From positions 434,001-498,000 of the forward strand of contig NZ_JACHXL010000001.1 of the NCBI RefSeq assembly GCF_014192115.1: DNA of 64,000 nucleotides, in the 5' to 3' direction. Every line of letters starts with the position of its first letter. Within the stretch, counting starts at the first letter, position 1. This document shows positions 18,154 through 27,154 of the stretch, piece by piece. Both the position numbers and the translations under genes were made by a program. The notes below the pieces were generated by a model that worked only from the letters and a program-made list of their open reading frames with translations, did not search any database and was not told the origin of the DNA. The stretch is from Psychrobacter luti. GTDB lineage: Bacteria; Pseudomonadota; Gammaproteobacteria; Pseudomonadales; Moraxellaceae.

Positions 18154-20514
18154 ATGCCAATAACTACTATGAACGCCAAAGCACTTGCACCTAAGGTACG
18201 TCAATTAAGCTTAGCCATATCGTTAGCGTTAGCATCACTTACCATCGTTTCGATAACAACGACGCAAAGCGCCCACGCCGACACTTGTAGTTGTGATCAA
18301 GGTAAATTGTATTCCATTGAAATTGATGAGCTAAACAACGCCCACCCTCATAAGCTAACATTGGCAGCCAACAATGCTTATTATCAACTTATCGATGATA
18401 AAGGTGCTGTCGTTCAAGACAAGTTATATGACATCAAAGCCTATGAAGATGGGCGTATTGTCGCCAAACGTCATGGCTACTTTGGCGCTATTGATGCAAC
18501 TGGAAAGATGGTTTTAGACTTCAAATATGGTGCTATTGAGGTTTTAGACAATAATTTTTATCATCTAACCAAGTATTTTGGTAGTAAAGAAGCTACCGCA
18601 ATAGCCAATGGCGCAGGTGATTGGCTTTATCCTGCCAGCAAAGTATTCGATAAAGATATCCAGACTAATTATCTGTATACGGATAAAACCAATAACGTTA
18701 CTTACTTTATGATTTCAAAAGATGGTAAATACGGTTTAATCAATGATAAAAAACAGACTTTGATTACCCCTGTGTATGACCAGTTAGAGTTGCTAGACAC
18801 CTGCCCTAATGAACGTCTGTTTATGAAGGCAAAATTAGGGGACAAAGTTGGTTTAATCGATCAGTATCAAAAAGTCGTCGTACCCTTTACCAAAAATATA
18901 GATATCGAAAACTTTAATGAAGATAAGCAGATATTCAGTGTTAAGTCCTACGTTCCTAAAGGCGCTGGCAATCTTGGTCATTTGAATAGAGAGACCGTTA
19001 TTTCCGAAAGCCTAATAAACGGTAAAGGTGTACCGCTAATGAAGTCTGACGCCAGTATTAGACTGCTAAACAGCCATTTATATGAGTATAAAAAATCTGG
19101 TCAGTACGGCATCATTAATAATAGTGGGGCCATCCTACTACCAGCGAGCTTTGACTATTTATACAGTCAGTATAGCCAATATAATGCTCCTATCTTGGCC
19201 GCCCACAATCAAAAAATAGGTATTGTTACCAAGGGTGCTGATAGCAAACTTAAGGTCAGTGAATTCTATGATGGCCTTGAGCTAAGTGAAGACAGTACTT
19301 ACACTTTGCATGAAATAGAGAGTCAATTATTAAAAAATGAGGAGGACGCCAGTACTGAAGAGGAAGTCATTTATGAGGCTACAAGCGCTGAAGAAGCGGA
19401 TAATACGCTTGGAGCAACCCTATACAACCCATATAATAGCTCATATATTGCTCAAATAAATCATAAGTTTGGTTTGGTTGATAGCAACAACAAGGTATTG
19501 ATACCCATCATTTACGATGAACTCAGCTATTTCAATAGGTTTATAAAGGTAAAAAAAGACAATAAGTATGGCTTACTGACAGATAATAATGAGACAGTAA
19601 AAGCACTTACTTATGACGATATCACCCCACTTAGCGACTCACATGGAACCGAGGATAATATCGGTATTGTCTTTACCAAAGGCAATCAGCAACAACTCAC
19701 TAATAAATTTGGCAGTATCATAACGCCATTTTCTGACTATCGATTTGTGGATAATAAACTTGATTACTTAGACAATATGAGTGTAATTGAAAAAGACGGC
19801 AAATACGGCTTATTCAGCGTCAAAGAAAAGAAGGTGCTTATTCAGCCTATATATGAGGATATGTATGAGCGTATCTATAACGACAGCATCCTTGCCCAAT
19901 TAAATGGCAAAAAAGTATTAATAGATACGTCAGGCAAAGTACTGATTAGTGATTTGTCACAATATGCTGAATTTGAGCGCTCAAACAATGAAAAAAATAT
20001 AATCGTGAAAACAAACGACGATAAATACGGGGTGATTGATTACAAGGGTAAAACCATCATACCGGCCGTTTATGATTCTTTAGAACTACAAGGGCTATCA
20101 AATAACTATGAGGCTGTATGGGGTGAGAACAAAGCCCTTCTACTGCTATACATCGTAGGAAAAAATGGCAAACACGGTATTTTTTCTCATAACGGCAGCG
20201 TTGTAGCACCAATAGAATATGATTATATACAATCTCTTATTTACCCCGCTTATTTAGCAGTCGTCAAAGATAAAAGCGCTGACAGCGAGACCGTTGGTGA
20301 AGCTAATAATTTAGGTTTAATGAATTTATCAGGTAAACTGGTGCTTGATATGAAATACCATGATGTTAGAACAAATCCTTATGATCCTGAAGGCAGACTA
20401 TATGCCATAAACAACCATAAAAACATAGTGGAAACTTACGATAAGAAGCTAACCTTAATTAAAACCCAAAGTTTGCAGGCGTTTAAAGATACCAATGAAT
20501 GGTATAAAGAATAA
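18154..20514 (+). CDS. secreted WG-repeat protein (long)
   Basis: A signal peptide (about residues 1-43, ending SAHA) is followed by roughly 740 residues built of about 11 WG-type repeats. Each is a ~25-residue unit with a G[KQ][YF]G(L/I)ID..GK.(L/I)IP..YD pattern, for example GKYGLINDKKQTLITPVYDQ and DKYGVIDYKGKTIIPAVYDS. WG repeats form beta-propeller-like or solenoid folds with unknown partners. The mature protein begins with Cys residues (DTCSCDQG). A smaller paralog lies at 52142. No clear ribosome site was seen; a second Met at 18169 is an alternative start. The role is unknown; an envelope or extracytoplasmic binding function is inferred. Confidence 0.8.
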   Translation: MPITTMNAKALAPKVRQLSLAISLALASLTIVSITTTQSAHADTCSCDQGKLYSIEIDELNNAHPHKLTLAANNAYYQLIDDKGAVVQDKLYDIKAYEDGRIVAKRHGYFGAIDATGKMVLDFKYGAIEVLDNNFYHLTKYFGSKEATAIANGAGDWLYPASKVFDKDIQTNYLYTDKTNNVTYFMISKDGKYGLINDKKQTLITPVYDQLELLDTCPNERLFMKAKLGDKVGLIDQYQKVVVPFTKNIDIENFNEDKQIFSVKSYVPKGAGNLGHLNRETVISESLINGKGVPLMKSDASIRLLNSHLYEYKKSGQYGIINNSGAILLPASFDYLYSQYSQYNAPILAAHNQKIGIVTKGADSKLKVSEFYDGLELSEDSTYTLHEIESQLLKNEEDASTEEEVIYEATSAEEADNTLGATLYNPYNSSYIAQINHKFGLVDSNNKVLIPIIYDELSYFNRFIKVKKDNKYGLLTDNNETVKALTYDDITPLSDSHGTEDNIGIVFTKGNQQQLTNKFGSIITPFSDYRFVDNKLDYLDNMSVIEKDGKYGLFSVKEKKVLIQPIYEDMYERIYNDSILAQLNGKKVLIDTSGKVLISDLSQYAEFERSNNEKNIIVKTNDDKYGVIDYKGKTIIPAVYDSLELQGLSNNYEAVWGENKALLLLYIVGKNGKHGIFSHNGSVVAPIEYDYIQSLIYPAYLAVVKDKSADSETVGEANNLGLMNLSGKLVLDMKYHDVRTNPYDPEGRLYAINNHKNIVETYDKKLTLIKTQSLQAFKDTNEWYKE

Positions 20515-20524
20515 AAAATGCAAC

Positions 20525-20565
20525 AAGGCGCTCAATATAACTCCATCATTGAGCGCCTTGTTTAT
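20525..20565. terminator. bidirectional terminator after the WG-repeat gene
   Basis: AAGGCGCTCAAT and ATTGAGCGCCTT form a perfect 12-bp stem, followed on the plus strand by GTTTATTATTA. It lies between converging genes (20514 and 20587). Confidence 0.8.
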
Positions 20566-20586
20566 TATTACTCATACAGCTAAATT

Positions 20587-21831
20587 TTACCCCACCACCA
20601 GCCGCATCATCTGCGTACTGATATAACCACCAAAAGTACCCACGGCATAGCCTAAAATACCCAAAAATACGCCAACTGGCGCCAGTGATGGGTGAAATGC
20701 CGTGGCGACAATCGGCGCCGATGACGCGCCGCCAGTATTGGCGTTGGAGCCGACCGCCAAAAAGAAAAACGGCGCACGAATCATCCTAGCGACCGCAAAA
20801 ATAATCACGACGTGAATGCTCATCCATAACAGACCAATGAGTAGCAAACGCCACTGCGAGACAATACCGGCTAGATTGATTTGCATACCGATAGCAGCAA
20901 TTAAGACAAAGATAAATACCGTACCGATTTTGGAGGCGCCAACATGATCAAGGCGGCGAATTTTAGTAAAGGAAAATACTACCCCTATCAAGGTGATAAT
21001 AACCACCATCCAAAAGAATGAGCTGGCAAAGCTGTACTGTACTGCCCAACTGTAAGGGGCAAAGAAGCCTGCTATTTGCCCGCCTACGAAATGCGCCACC
21101 CCAACCATGGCGAAACACAAGCCAAACATCACCATCAAATCATTTAAAGTGGCTGGACGCGCATTGTCACGCTCATAGCTTTCAACCGCGGCAATCACTT
21201 TATCAATACTACTGCTATCAGCTCGTAAAAACTTATCTATCTTAGCGCTGTGCTTGGCCATGATCAAAATAGCCAATAACCATAGTGAGGCATTGGTAGT
21301 ATCAACCAAAATCATCATGCCAAATAAATCATCACTGACACCGAACAACTCTTTCATTGCCGCTTGGTTGGCAGCCCCGCCAATCCAACTGCCCGCGACC
21401 GATGAAAATCCGCGCCACAAGGTATCGTCGGTAAACATCTCAGGCGATATCCATTTAGCGATACCTAAGCTGATCGGACCGCTAATGACGATGGCAATGC
21501 TAGCGGCGAAGAACATCGCAATGGCTTTCCAACCTAAGCCTAAGATTTTAGGGACATCCATCGACAAGGTCATTAGTAGCAAACTGGCTGGCAACAGATA
21601 GGTAGCGGTAAAGCCATAAATCTGTGAACCGATGCCATCAGCGAAGACACCTAGACTGTTTAACGTTGCTGGGATAAAGCAGCACAGCACAATACCCGGC
21701 AATACGGCATAAAAGCGTCGCCAAAATTTACCGGGCAGCCCTTGGGTATAAAAAACCAGACCAATAATGGCCATGATAATGCCAAATGCTAATGGCAGAT
21801 TGTCAATTGCTAAATGAGAAATGTCGGGCAT
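20587..21831 (-). CDS. DUF819 (YjcL-like) integral membrane protein
   Basis: A polytopic inner-membrane protein of 414 residues with about 10-12 hydrophobic segments, of the DUF819/YjcL family, which is related to transporters of unknown substrate. Recognisable blocks are WRRFYAVLPGIVLCCFIPATL, YLLPASLLLMTLSMD, GSWIGGAANQAAMKELFGVS and the C-terminal GSNANTGGASSAPIVATAFH, a glycine/small-residue-rich helix break typical of the family. GGAG precedes the ATG at 21831; a GTG at 21849 would extend it by six residues. Monocistronic by context. Confidence 0.8.
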   Translation of the reverse strand: MPDISHLAIDNLPLAFGIIMAIIGLVFYTQGLPGKFWRRFYAVLPGIVLCCFIPATLNSLGVFADGIGSQIYGFTATYLLPASLLLMTLSMDVPKILGLGWKAIAMFFAASIAIVISGPISLGIAKWISPEMFTDDTLWRGFSSVAGSWIGGAANQAAMKELFGVSDDLFGMMILVDTTNASLWLLAILIMAKHSAKIDKFLRADSSSIDKVIAAVESYERDNARPATLNDLMVMFGLCFAMVGVAHFVGGQIAGFFAPYSWAVQYSFASSFFWMVVIITLIGVVFSFTKIRRLDHVGASKIGTVFIFVLIAAIGMQINLAGIVSQWRLLLIGLLWMSIHVVIIFAVARMIRAPFFFLAVGSNANTGGASSAPIVATAFHPSLAPVGVFLGILGYAVGTFGGYISTQMMRLVVG

Positions 21832-21969
21832 CAGATGGCTCCGCAGCACACGATGAATAAAAACCTGTCAGTATAGACAAGGCGAAAAAGACGCGCAAGC
21901 AACGATCTAGCATAGTTGATTTTTTATCATTAAAATACAGCTGCCTTACTATAAAACCATGACGCATAA

Positions 21970-21998
21970 AAAAGCCAGATAACAAGTATCTGGCTTTT
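21970..21998 (-). terminator. terminator of the DEAD-box helicase gene
   Basis: AAAAGCCAGATA and TATCTGGCTTTT form a perfect 12-bp stem around ACAAG; a T run follows on the minus strand. A second perfect 10-bp hairpin is found at 22023-22046, so the helicase transcript meets two hairpins in a row. Confidence 0.8.
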
Positions 21999-22022
21999 AA
22001 TGTTAGGTTAACTGACTAGACC

Positions 22023-22046
22023 AATGGCATTTAATAAAATGCCATT
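22023..22046 (-). terminator. second hairpin downstream of the helicase gene
   Basis: AATGGCATTT and AAATGCCATT form a perfect 10-bp stem with an AATA loop, 24 bp after the helicase stop at 22070. It lacks a good T tract and may instead protect the mRNA 3' end. Confidence 0.5.
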
Positions 22047-22069
22047 ATTAAGCAGTCACGATAACAATA

Positions 22070-23746
22070 TTACGAGTTGTTACTACGGTTGCCACCGCTT
22101 GAACGACCTTGACCACGGCTGTCAGCACGACCAGCTGGGCGACCTTGGCTGCCACTTGGACGACCACGACCCGTTGCAGCACGCTCACCGCGTGGAACGC
22201 CAGTGCTATCACCACGGCTAGGAGCACCAGTGCGCTTGCCTTGATACGGCTTGCCACCTGAACGCTCATTTGGTTTACCAGATGAATCACGTGGCTTACC
22301 TTGATAACCGCTGTCATTGCTAGCGCGTTGACCAGTTGGTGCGCTGTCGCTTGAACGACCACGAGCATTAGCAGGATTGCCTTGATAGCCACCGCTTGAG
22401 CGACCACGGCCTTGACCATTACCGCCGCCACTTGAGCGTCCGCGACCACGGCCACGACCATTACCTTTGTTTTCGCTAGGTACATAAGTCTTCTTAGGCT
22501 CCATGCCTTCGATGACCGATACTTCCATTTTGCGATCTAAATAACGGTTGATAGCGTTTAGCTGTGGACGATCATCCATGCTACATAGGCTGATAGCAAT
22601 ACCAGTACGACCGGCACGACCACAACGACCGATACGATGCACGTAGTCTTCTGTTTGACGTGGCAAGTCATAGTTAATGACGTGCGATAGTGCTGGCACG
22701 TCAAGACCACGAGCAGCAACGTCAGTCGCTACTAAGATTTTACATTTACCATTACGCAAGTCTTGAACGATACGGTTACGCTTGCTTTGTGGCAAGTCAC
22801 CATGCAAGAAGCTTGCTTTATGGCCTTGCTCTTGTAGAGATTTGGCTAATTTTTCAGTACTACGTTTGGTCGCAGCAAAGATGATGACTTGTTCCATCTC
22901 TTTATCGCAAACAATTTTGTCAAGCAAACGGTTTTTATGATCAAAATCGTCACAGTAATACACTTTTTCTTCGATGTGTGCTGATTCAACTTTGATTGAA
23001 ACACGCTCAGGGTTTTTGGTGAAGCTGGCAGCGATTTTACCTACTGGGCCATCCCAAGTTGCTGAACACATAATGGTTTGACGGTTATCAGGCGCAGCTT
23101 TCAAGATATCGTTGATATCATCAGCAAAACCCATGTCTAGCATACGGTCAGCTTCATCAAGTACCAGAACTTCTAGGCTTGATAAGTCAACGCGACCAGC
23201 ATTAATATGGTCAAGTAAACGACCAGGGGTCGCAACAATTACTTGAACGCCTTTTTTCAAAGCAGTAATCTGACCATTATAAGGTGCGCCGCCTACTAAT
23301 GGCACACAGAATAGGCCGCGCATATCTTTAGAATAGGTACGCACACTGTCATGTACTTGCTGAGCAAGTTCACGCGTTGGCGTTAGGATAAGGGCTTTGG
23401 TTAATTTGTCAAAGCTAGTGGCACGGCTCAAACGGTCAAGTACTGGGATAACGAATGCCGCTGTTTTACCACTACCGGTTTGCGCTGACAATAATAAGTC
23501 GCGACCCGCTAGAGCAAAAGGAATGGCTTGTTCTTGAATAGGTGTTGGGTGGGTATAACCACTGCGATCAAGCGCGGTCAAAATTGGCTTGGCAATATTA
23601 AGTTCAGCAAAAGTGATTTTGTTTTCTTCAGCAGCGTCAGTAGTAGCCGCTTGATTATTAGTATCGGTATTTGCAGTTGTGTTTGGGGTATCAGTGCTTT
23701 CGATGATGCCGTTTTCAGCGGCGATAGCAGATAAGATGTCAGTCAT
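22070..23746 (-). CDS. DEAD-box RNA helicase with Arg/Gly-rich tail
   Basis: ATP-dependent RNA helicase, probably acting in ribosome assembly or RNA decay, and often cold-induced in such bacteria (family knowledge). After an acidic leader come the Q motif (residues 44-75, ending HPTPIQEQ), Walker A AQTGSGKT (88-95), PTRELAQQ, the DEAD box VLDEADRMLDMGF, the SAT motif CSATWDGP, and helicase C motifs VATDVAARGLDV and HRIGRCGRAGRTG. From about residue 424 the tail is almost entirely Gly/Arg/Ser with repeats of GRGRSSGG, an RNA-binding RGG-like region. RhlE-type by overall layout, although the exact subfamily is not certain. AAGGA precedes the ATG. Confidence 0.9.
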   Translation of the reverse strand: MTDILSAIAAENGIIESTDTPNTTANTDTNNQAATTDAAEENKITFAELNIAKPILTALDRSGYTHPTPIQEQAIPFALAGRDLLLSAQTGSGKTAAFVIPVLDRLSRATSFDKLTKALILTPTRELAQQVHDSVRTYSKDMRGLFCVPLVGGAPYNGQITALKKGVQVIVATPGRLLDHINAGRVDLSSLEVLVLDEADRMLDMGFADDINDILKAAPDNRQTIMCSATWDGPVGKIAASFTKNPERVSIKVESAHIEEKVYYCDDFDHKNRLLDKIVCDKEMEQVIIFAATKRSTEKLAKSLQEQGHKASFLHGDLPQSKRNRIVQDLRNGKCKILVATDVAARGLDVPALSHVINYDLPRQTEDYVHRIGRCGRAGRTGIAISLCSMDDRPQLNAINRYLDRKMEVSVIEGMEPKKTYVPSENKGNGRGRGRGRSSGGGNGQGRGRSSGGYQGNPANARGRSSDSAPTGQRASNDSGYQGKPRDSSGKPNERSGGKPYQGKRTGAPSRGDSTGVPRGERAATGRGRPSGSQGRPAGRADSRGQGRSSGGNRSNNS

Positions 23747-24344
23747 AGTAATCCTTGGTAAGTATAAGCTGCTGTAAATTCAGCAGGCTTGATGCATACC
23801 ACTGATAACCGTTCATCACGCTGCATTTATAAAATAATTATATCACCCTAAAAAAAGGCTTAACAATCAAAAGCCAAGCTTATAAAGCTTGTCAATATTA
23901 TAAAGGCGTTCGTGCTGTCTGACGTATTTTGGTGGTAGTGCCGAGTGTCTCATCCTTGTTCGCTAAAAGCGCATTATCCATGCTTTGTCCAAAGCAGATA
24001 ACGGCTGGTAACAACCAATCTAGCCCATATATGGGTTCGTAGATAAGATATGAGTCAAAAATAACGTGTTTTTCAATATGTATATGAAGGGTTATTTAAG
24101 TACACAAAATCATCGGCAACAATTACTTATGGTCATCCTAGACCCAAAATCGCAGGCGATGTTATCAATCTCATAATTCACGATAGTCTAAGCTAACGTG
24201 GCGACGCAGTATAGCATAACAAAAATGCAAGTAGTAGCTCTTTTTCTGTTTATTAGCAAAATAAGGGCTATAACCGCAAATATATGCTTAAAAACTGATG
24301 TTAAGCCAAGCTTTTAAGCAAGTTGCTGCTTTGATTAAATTTAA
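23747..24344. other. intergenic region upstream of the helicase gene
   Basis: The ~600 bp contain no supported ORF; short frames on both strands lack ribosome sites. It should hold the helicase promoter and possibly a long 5' untranslated region, as is known for cold-shock helicases such as csdA. A small palindrome, AAGCTTATAAAGCTT, is visible near 23876-23890. The upstream part (24100-24300) may carry the DUF1176 gene's 3' end, but no clear terminator was seen there. Confidence 0.35.
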
Positions 24345-25427
24345 TTATGTACGTGATACTTTTACTTCCGTCACGTATGTTGGTAATTGCCAAGCACCGC
24401 CAGCCTCTATCAAGCGACACATGCCTGTGGTGCTTTCATGGCTCTTCTCAAAAGCTTTGCCCGTCCATACCCAGTCGGTCTTAGATAAGCAGTCGCCAAT
24501 CCCGCGGCCTTTTTGCACCGAGGTTAATTTGCCATTGCTGTAATCGGTTGCACTCGTCGTCACTAAAGTCGGCTGATAAGGCTTCGTGTCATTGAGCACC
24601 CAAGCCCCCATGCCAGTGTTATAAGCACCCATCCAGCAATCATGCTGTACAAGCAGCTGCTTGCTATTTAGACGGCTGACCCGCCAAGGTGACTTGTCTG
24701 CTAAGTTTGGGCACTCCGTATCCGCATCCTTCAGGGTGGTTTTCATCAGCTCTTCTAACTGCGATGAGCGCATGACAAATTTTCTCTTACTGCTAGAGAT
24801 GGCTTTAGGATTTGGGGTGACCAAGCGTAGCGCGGGTGCAGCTTTAGGAGCCAATACACTACTATTAGATTTGCTTGCGCCATCGGTACTAATAAAGGCA
24901 CTAGACGTCCCTACTCGGCCCTGTGCTTCATCAGCTTTTAGCATGACGGCGCTGGCACCTTTATCCGATAGCTGCCAGCGCGTATTGCGAATCACCAGCT
25001 CAATCTTGCTTGACTTCGTCAAGGCATCAAGTAGCGCATTGACTTGCGCTGAGGTCAGCTCTGCATGACCTGCCGCTACCGAGTAAGGCTTGGTTTCTCC
25101 GTAATCTCTATCATTAATAAACAAGGATATGCGATGACGGTTGCCAAGCTGCATCAATGCCTTTGCTGAGCTTTCTTTTGCGCCGCCAAGTTTGACCTTG
25201 CCATCGACTGCGGCATTGGCACCTGCGCGGCGCACCAATAATAACGACACTGGTAAATCGCTATTATTCTCTGCTTGGTAACCTGCTAGCCGGCACGTAC
25301 GAGTATTATCGCAAGCTACTTGCCAATCTTGGTTGCTAAAATCAACGGCCGCGCCAGCCAGCGCCGCTGAGCTAAATAACGCCGTGCTAATGGCTGCAAA
25401 TAAGGGTAATAAAATTTTCTTTGTCAT
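24345..25427 (-). CDS. DUF1176 exported protein
   Basis: The 360-residue protein of the DUF1176 family has an obvious signal peptide (MTKKILLPLFAAISTALFSSAALA). Family features include a VACDNTRTCRLAGYQ block with paired Cys near the start of the mature protein, SLFINDRDYG, TECPNL, HDCWMGAYNTGMGAWVLND, and the C-terminal GDCLSKTDWVWTGKAFE with STTGMCR. The function of the family is unknown; it is probably periplasmic. I start at 25427, where the signal peptide begins. The frame is open upstream to 25631 and would add 68 polar residues, which would bury the signal, so that start is unlikely. No good ribosome site precedes 25427. Confidence 0.75.
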   Translation of the reverse strand: MTKKILLPLFAAISTALFSSAALAGAAVDFSNQDWQVACDNTRTCRLAGYQAENNSDLPVSLLLVRRAGANAAVDGKVKLGGAKESSAKALMQLGNRHRISLFINDRDYGETKPYSVAAGHAELTSAQVNALLDALTKSSKIELVIRNTRWQLSDKGASAVMLKADEAQGRVGTSSAFISTDGASKSNSSVLAPKAAPALRLVTPNPKAISSSKRKFVMRSSQLEELMKTTLKDADTECPNLADKSPWRVSRLNSKQLLVQHDCWMGAYNTGMGAWVLNDTKPYQPTLVTTSATDYSNGKLTSVQKGRGIGDCLSKTDWVWTGKAFEKSHESTTGMCRLIEAGGAWQLPTYVTEVKVSRT

Positions 25428-25631
25428 CAATAAGGGTATCTTTTTTATTTTTATAGGATTTGTTGTGTGATAAGCGTTATCTGTTAAGAGGTTGGATTTT
25501 TTATGACGCTGCTGATTGGCATTGTTATTTCGACTACCACTACTATAGTTAGCATAACCAAAATCAACTGTCATCTCACTCGTTAAGGGTGATGATTCAC
25601 GCGTCGTCTTATTATCATCCTTCATAATCAT

Positions 25632-26018
25632 TACTCATTAATAGAATAAATATCAACACCTGCCCATTAAGGCGGTGGCTGCTATCTTAACGTACCAATG
25701 TTTCTATCTGTTATACTAATGTACCATTATGTAAAGACGCAAGTATAGTACCAATTCAATATATAGATAAGTATATTTGGAATAAAGAATATAATATATA
25801 GAATATAGCAAGCAAAAGGTTAATAAGCAAATTGCCTATTAACCTTTTTTATTGGACTATTCTTTATTGAATCATATGAGGCTCTGCCATGTGCTTGGCC
25901 ATAGCATAAATGACGATTGACTATTTTAACTGGCGTCTAAAGGAGTGATCTGTCATCAATAATCGTTTAGAAAGACGGCTTAAAATATATGCTCAAGTAA
26001 TGAGATTCAGCAATGCGC
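25632..26018. other. intergenic region with AT-rich hairpin
   Basis: No ORF is supported. It contains the promoter of the DUF1176 gene and the hairpin at 25814-25848. A run of ATATAGA-like repeats lies at 25760-25805. Confidence 0.35.
25814..25851. terminator. hairpin with T tract, between the GST and DUF1176 genes
   Basis: AAAAGGTTAATA and TATTAACCTTTT form a perfect 12-bp stem. The longer T run is on the plus strand, but the only gene ending nearby is the minus-strand GST gene at 26019, so it may serve that transcript. Confidence 0.55.
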
Positions 26019-26864
26019 TTAAACAATAGGCTTAAGTACTAAGTCTACCGCGCGTTTAACCGCTGGACGGTCGGCAATTTTTTGCGCCCAACGCTTTAGG
26101 TGCTCATACTCCTCTACTTGTAAGAACTCGGCAGCATCATAAAGCTTGCCAAGTACGAGTTGACCATACCATGCCCAGATAATCATATCGGCAATATTAT
26201 AGTCAGACTCATCGTTGCCACACATATACTCGTGGTCTTTGAGATACGTATCCAAGACATCAAGCTGGCGTTTGGTCTCCATCGTATAGCGATTGATAGG
26301 GTACTCTAGCGGTTCAGGCGCATAGGCATAAAAGTGTCCGAAGCCGCCGCCTAAGAAAGGCGCGCTACCCATCTGCCACATAAGCCAAGACAGACAGTCT
26401 GCCCGTGCTTTATTTTGTGAACCATCAGCAAGCGGCACAAATTTGCCAAACTTTTCCGCTAAATATAATAAGATAGCGCCCGACTCAAAAAGCGCAATAG
26501 GCTCACCATCTTTACTCTCAGCAGAATAATCTACCAGCGCAGGTATTTTTGAGTTCGGGTTGATAGCGACAAATCCTGAGCCAAACTGACCACCTTCAGA
26601 GATGTCGATTTGATAGGCGTCGTACTCAGCCCCTTTAACATTCAGCTCAGCAAGCTCTTCTAACAAGATATTTACTTTCACGCCATTGGGTGTATTCAAT
26701 GAATATAACTGTAAAGGCGCATCGCCGACGGGTAGTTTCTGCTCATAACGTGCACCAGCCGTTGGGCGATTAATATTGGCGAACTTACCACCGTTTTCCT
26801 TATCTTGGGTCCAGACTTTGGGCGGTGTATAGCTACTAGCATGGTTGTTTTTATCATTACTCAT
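26019..26864 (-). CDS. yghU: YghU-like glutathione transferase family protein
   Basis: Member of the GST superfamily close to E. coli YghU, a disulfide-bond oxidoreductase that uses glutathione as cofactor (family knowledge). The N-terminal segment PPKVWTQDKENGGKFANINR and LPVGDAPLQLYSLNTPNGVK match YghU nearly residue for residue. NPNSKIPALVD and FESGAILLYLAEKFG come from the thioredoxin-fold domain, and APFLGGGFGHFYAYAPE and YNIADMIIWAWYG from the helical domain. The C-terminus is shorter than in E. coli, ending at DLVLKPIV. CAGG lies 8 bp upstream of the ATG. It is likely a stand-alone stress-response gene. Confidence 0.9.
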   Translation of the reverse strand: MSNDKNNHASSYTPPKVWTQDKENGGKFANINRPTAGARYEQKLPVGDAPLQLYSLNTPNGVKVNILLEELAELNVKGAEYDAYQIDISEGGQFGSGFVAINPNSKIPALVDYSAESKDGEPIALFESGAILLYLAEKFGKFVPLADGSQNKARADCLSWLMWQMGSAPFLGGGFGHFYAYAPEPLEYPINRYTMETKRQLDVLDTYLKDHEYMCGNDESDYNIADMIIWAWYGQLVLGKLYDAAEFLQVEEYEHLKRWAQKIADRPAVKRAVDLVLKPIV

Positions 26865-27154
26865 GGGATTACCTGCTTTTTTTATTGCTTTATTATATGT
26901 TGTTTGATTGCTCTTTATCGCTACCTACTATAGCGAGGATTGACGCTTTGATTAAAGCCCTGTCTTGTAACCTAGTGTTTAAGAGTGATTAAAAAGAATC
27001 CCAAAGCGTTCAGGGTAAATTTCTAATAACTGGGCGTATACCGTTACTTTGCTACCCTTTAACTCTAAGGCGGTTATTTTTATACTACTCACAACTTAGC
27101 GGCCTTTTAGAGACCGACTTAACAACAGCGTTCAGAAGATATAGTGATGTCAAT

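Noticed and set aside
21803..21985. A 60-codon minus-strand frame with a hydrophobic stretch near the DUF819 start
   Set aside because: It overlaps the DUF819 gene start and the helicase terminator, has no ribosome site, and is more likely chance.
22048..22485. A 145-codon Ala/Val-rich reading frame on the minus strand, overlapping the helicase gene in another frame
   Set aside because: It overlaps the Gly/Arg-rich tail of the helicase in a different frame on the same strand; the composition is a consequence of GGN/CGN-rich codons.
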